Part shown: one piece after another, positions 32,545 to 34,592 of the stretch | Layout of the letters: each line of letters starts with the position of its first letter | Position numbering within the stretch: the first letter of the stretch is position 1 | Assembly: GCA_017538105.1 (NCBI GenBank) | Contig: JAFYJN010000102.1 | Span: 1-34,592, forward strand | Source of the DNA: Prevotella sp. | GTDB taxonomy: Bacteria; Bacteroidota; Bacteroidia; Bacteroidales; Bacteroidaceae | Length of the DNA: 34,592 nt | Direction of reading: 5' to 3' | The notes under the pieces: model-generated | What the model saw: the letters and a program-made list of their open reading frames with translations, nothing else | What the model was told of the DNA's origin: nothing | The model's database searches: none | Translations under genes and position numbers: made by a program

Positions 32545-33888
32545 ATGAGAATAAAAAGGGATATTATCAATCAGTTCGTGGCATGGAAAGAGGCTCCTGC
32601 TCGTAAGCCTATCCTGCTAAAGGGTGCACGTCAGATTGGCAAGACGTGGGCTATGGAAACATTTGGCAAGGAATGCTTCAAGTATTGCGTGAAATTCGAC
32701 TTCGACAGGCAGCAAGAACTAAAGTCGGTATTTCAAACGTCGAAGGACCCTAAACGCCTCATTAAGGAACTCACCCTTTATTGTGACCAACCCATCATAG
32801 CTGGCGAAACCTTGATGTTATTTGACGAGATACAGGAGTGTGAGGAAGCCCTGAACAGCTTAAAATACTTTTGTGACGAAGCCCCCGACTATCATATCAT
32901 TGCAGCTGGATCACTATTAGGTGTTGCCGTAAAGAAACGCAAGATGACGGTACCCGTGGGAAAGGTGAAAATCATTGATATGTATCCCATCACCTTCAAG
33001 GAATTTCTTCGGGCAAGCGATACTGACACCTATAATTATATAGATTCCTTGGACGAAATCCGCCATTTGCCTGAAATTATCATGAACAAGTTGCGCACAG
33101 AGTATCTTCGCTATCAGGTCTCAGGCGGTATGCCTGAAGCCGTAGTAGCCCTGTTGGAGAATCAAGGAGTTGGTGCTGTGGAGGCCGCATTACAAGGCAT
33201 TCTGGATCTTTATGAGCTTGACTTCGCCAAATATGCCGAGCCTCGCGAGATTCCACGCATTCATGCCATCTGGCACTCTCTGCCAGCTCAGCTTTCAAAG
33301 GAGAACCGCAAATTCATCTATAAGGTCATCAAGACGGGTGCTCGTTCCAAGGACTACGAAGATGCATTGATGTGGCTCGAGGATGCAGGAATGATTCATC
33401 GCATTTTCAGCATCAGTAAGCCGGGAATGCCGATTTCTGCTTATGAGGAGACGGACGCCTTTAAGGTCTATGCCTGCGACTGTGGATTGCTTCGTCGCCT
33501 GGCACATCTGCCTGCAACGGTGGTCACAGACCCCATAGCCAACTATACGGAGTTCAAGGGGGCAATGGCCGAGAATGCCGTTCTGCAGTCGGTAATTCCC
33601 TTGTTGGATAGTCAGAAGCCATATTATTGGACCTCCCCTGGAACTGCAGAAGTGGAATTCGTGATACAGTGGGACGACGAGATTATCCCCATAGAAGTAA
33701 AGGCAGAAGATAATATCAGCGGTAACAGTCTCTCTGTCTATACCAAGAACTATTCTCCTCGCTGCCGCATGCGTTTCTCCATGCTTAATCTCCAATTTAA
33801 TTGCGGTCTGCTTAGCAGCCCTGCCCCATTGGCAGGATGGATAGACAAATGGATGTTGTTGATTAAAGGAAAATTAACGGCTTTATAG
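32545..33888 (+). CDS. AAA-family ATPase with DUF4143 domain
   Basis: A 447-residue protein: an AAA_14 ATPase domain (1 to about 170) followed by DUF4143 (about 200-400). Walker A is GARQIGKT (27-34), Walker B LMLFDE (90-95), and IIAAGSLLG (118-126) is the sensor-like strand. The C-terminal part has EVEFVIQ and IPIEVKA, a restriction-endonuclease-like E-x-K pattern. Members are abundant, variable in number and often near mobile DNA in Bacteroidota; their function is unsettled (DNA-related or toxin/antitoxin-like roles have been suggested). It stands alone with its own promoter and a hairpin after it, and looks more AT-rich than the upstream carbohydrate genes, fitting a late arrival. Confidence 0.88.
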   Translation: MRIKRDIINQFVAWKEAPARKPILLKGARQIGKTWAMETFGKECFKYCVKFDFDRQQELKSVFQTSKDPKRLIKELTLYCDQPIIAGETLMLFDEIQECEEALNSLKYFCDEAPDYHIIAAGSLLGVAVKKRKMTVPVGKVKIIDMYPITFKEFLRASDTDTYNYIDSLDEIRHLPEIIMNKLRTEYLRYQVSGGMPEAVVALLENQGVGAVEAALQGILDLYELDFAKYAEPREIPRIHAIWHSLPAQLSKENRKFIYKVIKTGARSKDYEDALMWLEDAGMIHRIFSISKPGMPISAYEETDAFKVYACDCGLLRRLAHLPATVVTDPIANYTEFKGAMAENAVLQSVIPLLDSQKPYYWTSPGTAEVEFVIQWDDEIIPIEVKAEDNISGNSLSVYTKNYSPRCRMRFSMLNLQFNCGLLSSPAPLAGWIDKWMLLIKGKLTAL

Positions 33889-33893
33889 ACAAT

Positions 33894-33922
33894 AGGTGGA
33901 GAGGCTCTGTGTCCCTCCACCT
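33894..33922. repeat. Hairpin repeat element, copy 2
   Basis: AGGTGGAG and CTCCACCT arms. Its reverse complement is nearly the same as 29356-29385, including the GGGACACA part of the loop. It lies just beyond the ATPase stop and may serve as its terminator. Confidence 0.7.
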
Positions 33923-34000
33923 GTGATGTTTTGATGCGATGTAGCGGATATTGCTTTAAATGGTAGAAAATGTTTCAGCTATGTTTCAGCCATAAAAATA

Positions 34001-34033
34001 AATACGCTGTAAGTTATTGTCTTACAGCGTATT
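34001..34033. terminator. Perfect 13-bp hairpin
   Basis: AATACGCTGTAAG (34001-34013) pairs perfectly with CTTACAGCGTATT (34021-34033) over a 7-base loop. The A-rich left and AT-rich right sides fit a terminator, though it is 110 bases beyond the ATPase gene. Confidence 0.55.
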
Positions 34034-34210
34034 ATTGCATTCAAAATGTACCCCCTGACGTTCTTTTCTCGAACCAATTTTTAGAGGATTTGGATAAAAT
34101 TTGGGAACTGAGATTTTGGATACCTGACCCCACAAAACCGATTTTACCACCTAATCTTTCAAACGGCAAAACCACCTAAGCCTTTCAGTATCATTTTTCA
34201 AATGACAAGT

Positions 34211-34234
34211 CCCCTCCCTTCCCCACGGGAGGGG
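34211..34234. repeat. GC-rich palindrome, copy D
   Basis: CCCCTCCC, 8 bases, GGGAGGGG. The core resembles copies A to C, but the G-rich tail is absent. Confidence 0.5.
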
Positions 34235-34345
34235 CGTTTCGAGTTTTCAACGTATCCGCGCTCTCGTATCCAAAAATGTACTCAATTTAATACCCGGACA
34301 TCGTGTCCTGTGCGTTTCATAAAAAAATTCCGGAAAAAAGTTGGT

Positions 34346-34353
34346 TATATTTG
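34346..34353 (+). promoter_or_regulatory. Possible -7 element
   Basis: TATATTTG matches the -7 consensus and lies 112 bases before the partial reading frame at the right edge. No -33 element is visible. Confidence 0.35.
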
Positions 34354-34464
34354 ACTTTTCCTTTTTTGAAGCCTACTTATTATCAAAAGGGGAAAATGTA
34401 GCCTCGAGAGAACACAAGACTACATTTTGAAACATATGAAAATAAAAATTTTATACGATTATGA

Positions 34465-34592
34465 ATGCAATTCATCACATTAGACAGAATTAAGATTAAG
34501 GCTAACAATAAATATCTGTTAGGCCAACAAATCAAATTTAACGAAGATTACGACCATCGTAGTGGAAGCCTCAAAGGGGAGTATTATTCATC
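34465..34592 (+). CDS. N-terminal fragment of an unidentified gene (3' truncated)
   Basis: An ATG at 34465 opens a frame that stays open to the window edge (42 complete codons; begins MQFITLDRIKIKANNKYLLG). The residues are compatible with a real protein and a promoter-like element lies upstream, but the part seen is too short to name a family. No signal peptide. An alternative ATG at 34461 in another frame stops quickly. Confidence 0.45.
   Translation, partial: MQFITLDRIKIKANNKYLLGQQIKFNEDYDHRSGSLKGEYYS

Larger units (their letters stand above)
33889..34464. other. Intergenic region with several hairpins
   Basis: About 575 bases. It contains hairpin copy 2 (33894-33922), a long perfect hairpin (34001-34033), GC-rich palindrome copy D (34211-34234) and a possible -7 element TATATTTG at 34346-34353. 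Short frames here have no support. Confidence 0.55.

Noticed and set aside
33970-34179. A 69-codon frame after the ATPase gene
   Set aside because: It runs through the perfect hairpin at 34001-34033, has no ribosome or promoter signal and no recognisable motif.

Overview
The window looks like chromosome of a Bacteroidota bacterium of the Prevotella/Xylanibacter type. Several promoters fit the Bacteroidota pattern (TTTG, about 20 bases, TAnnTTTG). Most starts lack a Shine-Dalgarno sequence, and secreted proteins and lipoproteins are plentiful. The proteins recall gut and rumen xylan degraders, and the gene order resembles, from memory, the xylanase cluster of Prevotella bryantii (endoxylanase, beta-xylosidase, symporter, esterase, hybrid sensor regulator). 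No database search was possible, so all family names rest on motifs read from the translations.

Layout. 1-690: the end of a secreted protein, a 63-residue acidic protein, and a terminator flanked by GC-rich repeats. 694-11124: a xylan locus. A leftward operon encodes an SGNH esterase, a GPH-family sugar symporter, a secreted GH10 xylanase and a cytoplasmic GH43 enzyme. It diverges from a hybrid two-component regulator. 11129-15317: a leftward group of a DUF3160 protein, a small secreted protein and a TlpA-like lipoprotein without the CxxC motif. 15652-17832: a GH8 enzyme (likely reducing-end exo-oligoxylanase) divergent from a PepSY-like periplasmic protein. 18125-20470: pnp. 20715-28346: a rightward run of two GH3 glycosidases, a type-B carboxylesterase and a CE1-type esterase. 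28453-29295: a secreted metallo-beta-lactamase-fold hydrolase. 29453-31849: leftward P-II, ammonium transporter and TorF-like porin. 32545-33888: an AAA/DUF4143 ATPase. 34465-end: the start of an unidentified gene.

How it fits together. GH10 cuts xylan outside the inner membrane, esterases remove acyl groups, the symporter imports oligosaccharides, and the cytoplasmic GH43 finishes them. GH8 and the GH3 enzymes would act on oligosaccharides in the periplasm. The regulator probably senses xylo-oligosaccharides and drives the divergent operon. No SusC/SusD pair is present.

The most unusual structure lies inside the xylan operon. Two gaps between successive genes are filled by small accessory genes of unrelated families: a GxxExxY PD-(D/E)XK-like protein (3083-3484) and a four-helix-bundle protein related to 23S rRNA intervening-sequence proteins (5031-5630). 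Each is bounded by short degenerate repeats with a period of about 9-10 bases. The GxxExxY gene has 39-base inverted repeats (32 of 39 matching) that fit almost exactly between the stop of one operon gene and the first residues of the next. The four-helix gene and the upstream esterase both translate into the repeats, which give them artificial-looking C-terminal tails. These look like repeat-bounded cassettes analogous to rRNA intervening sequences but placed in an mRNA. Further dispersed repeats include an 88-base duplicated end of the metallo-hydrolase gene, an inverted pair of hairpin elements, and GC-rich palindromes bracketing the GH43 gene.
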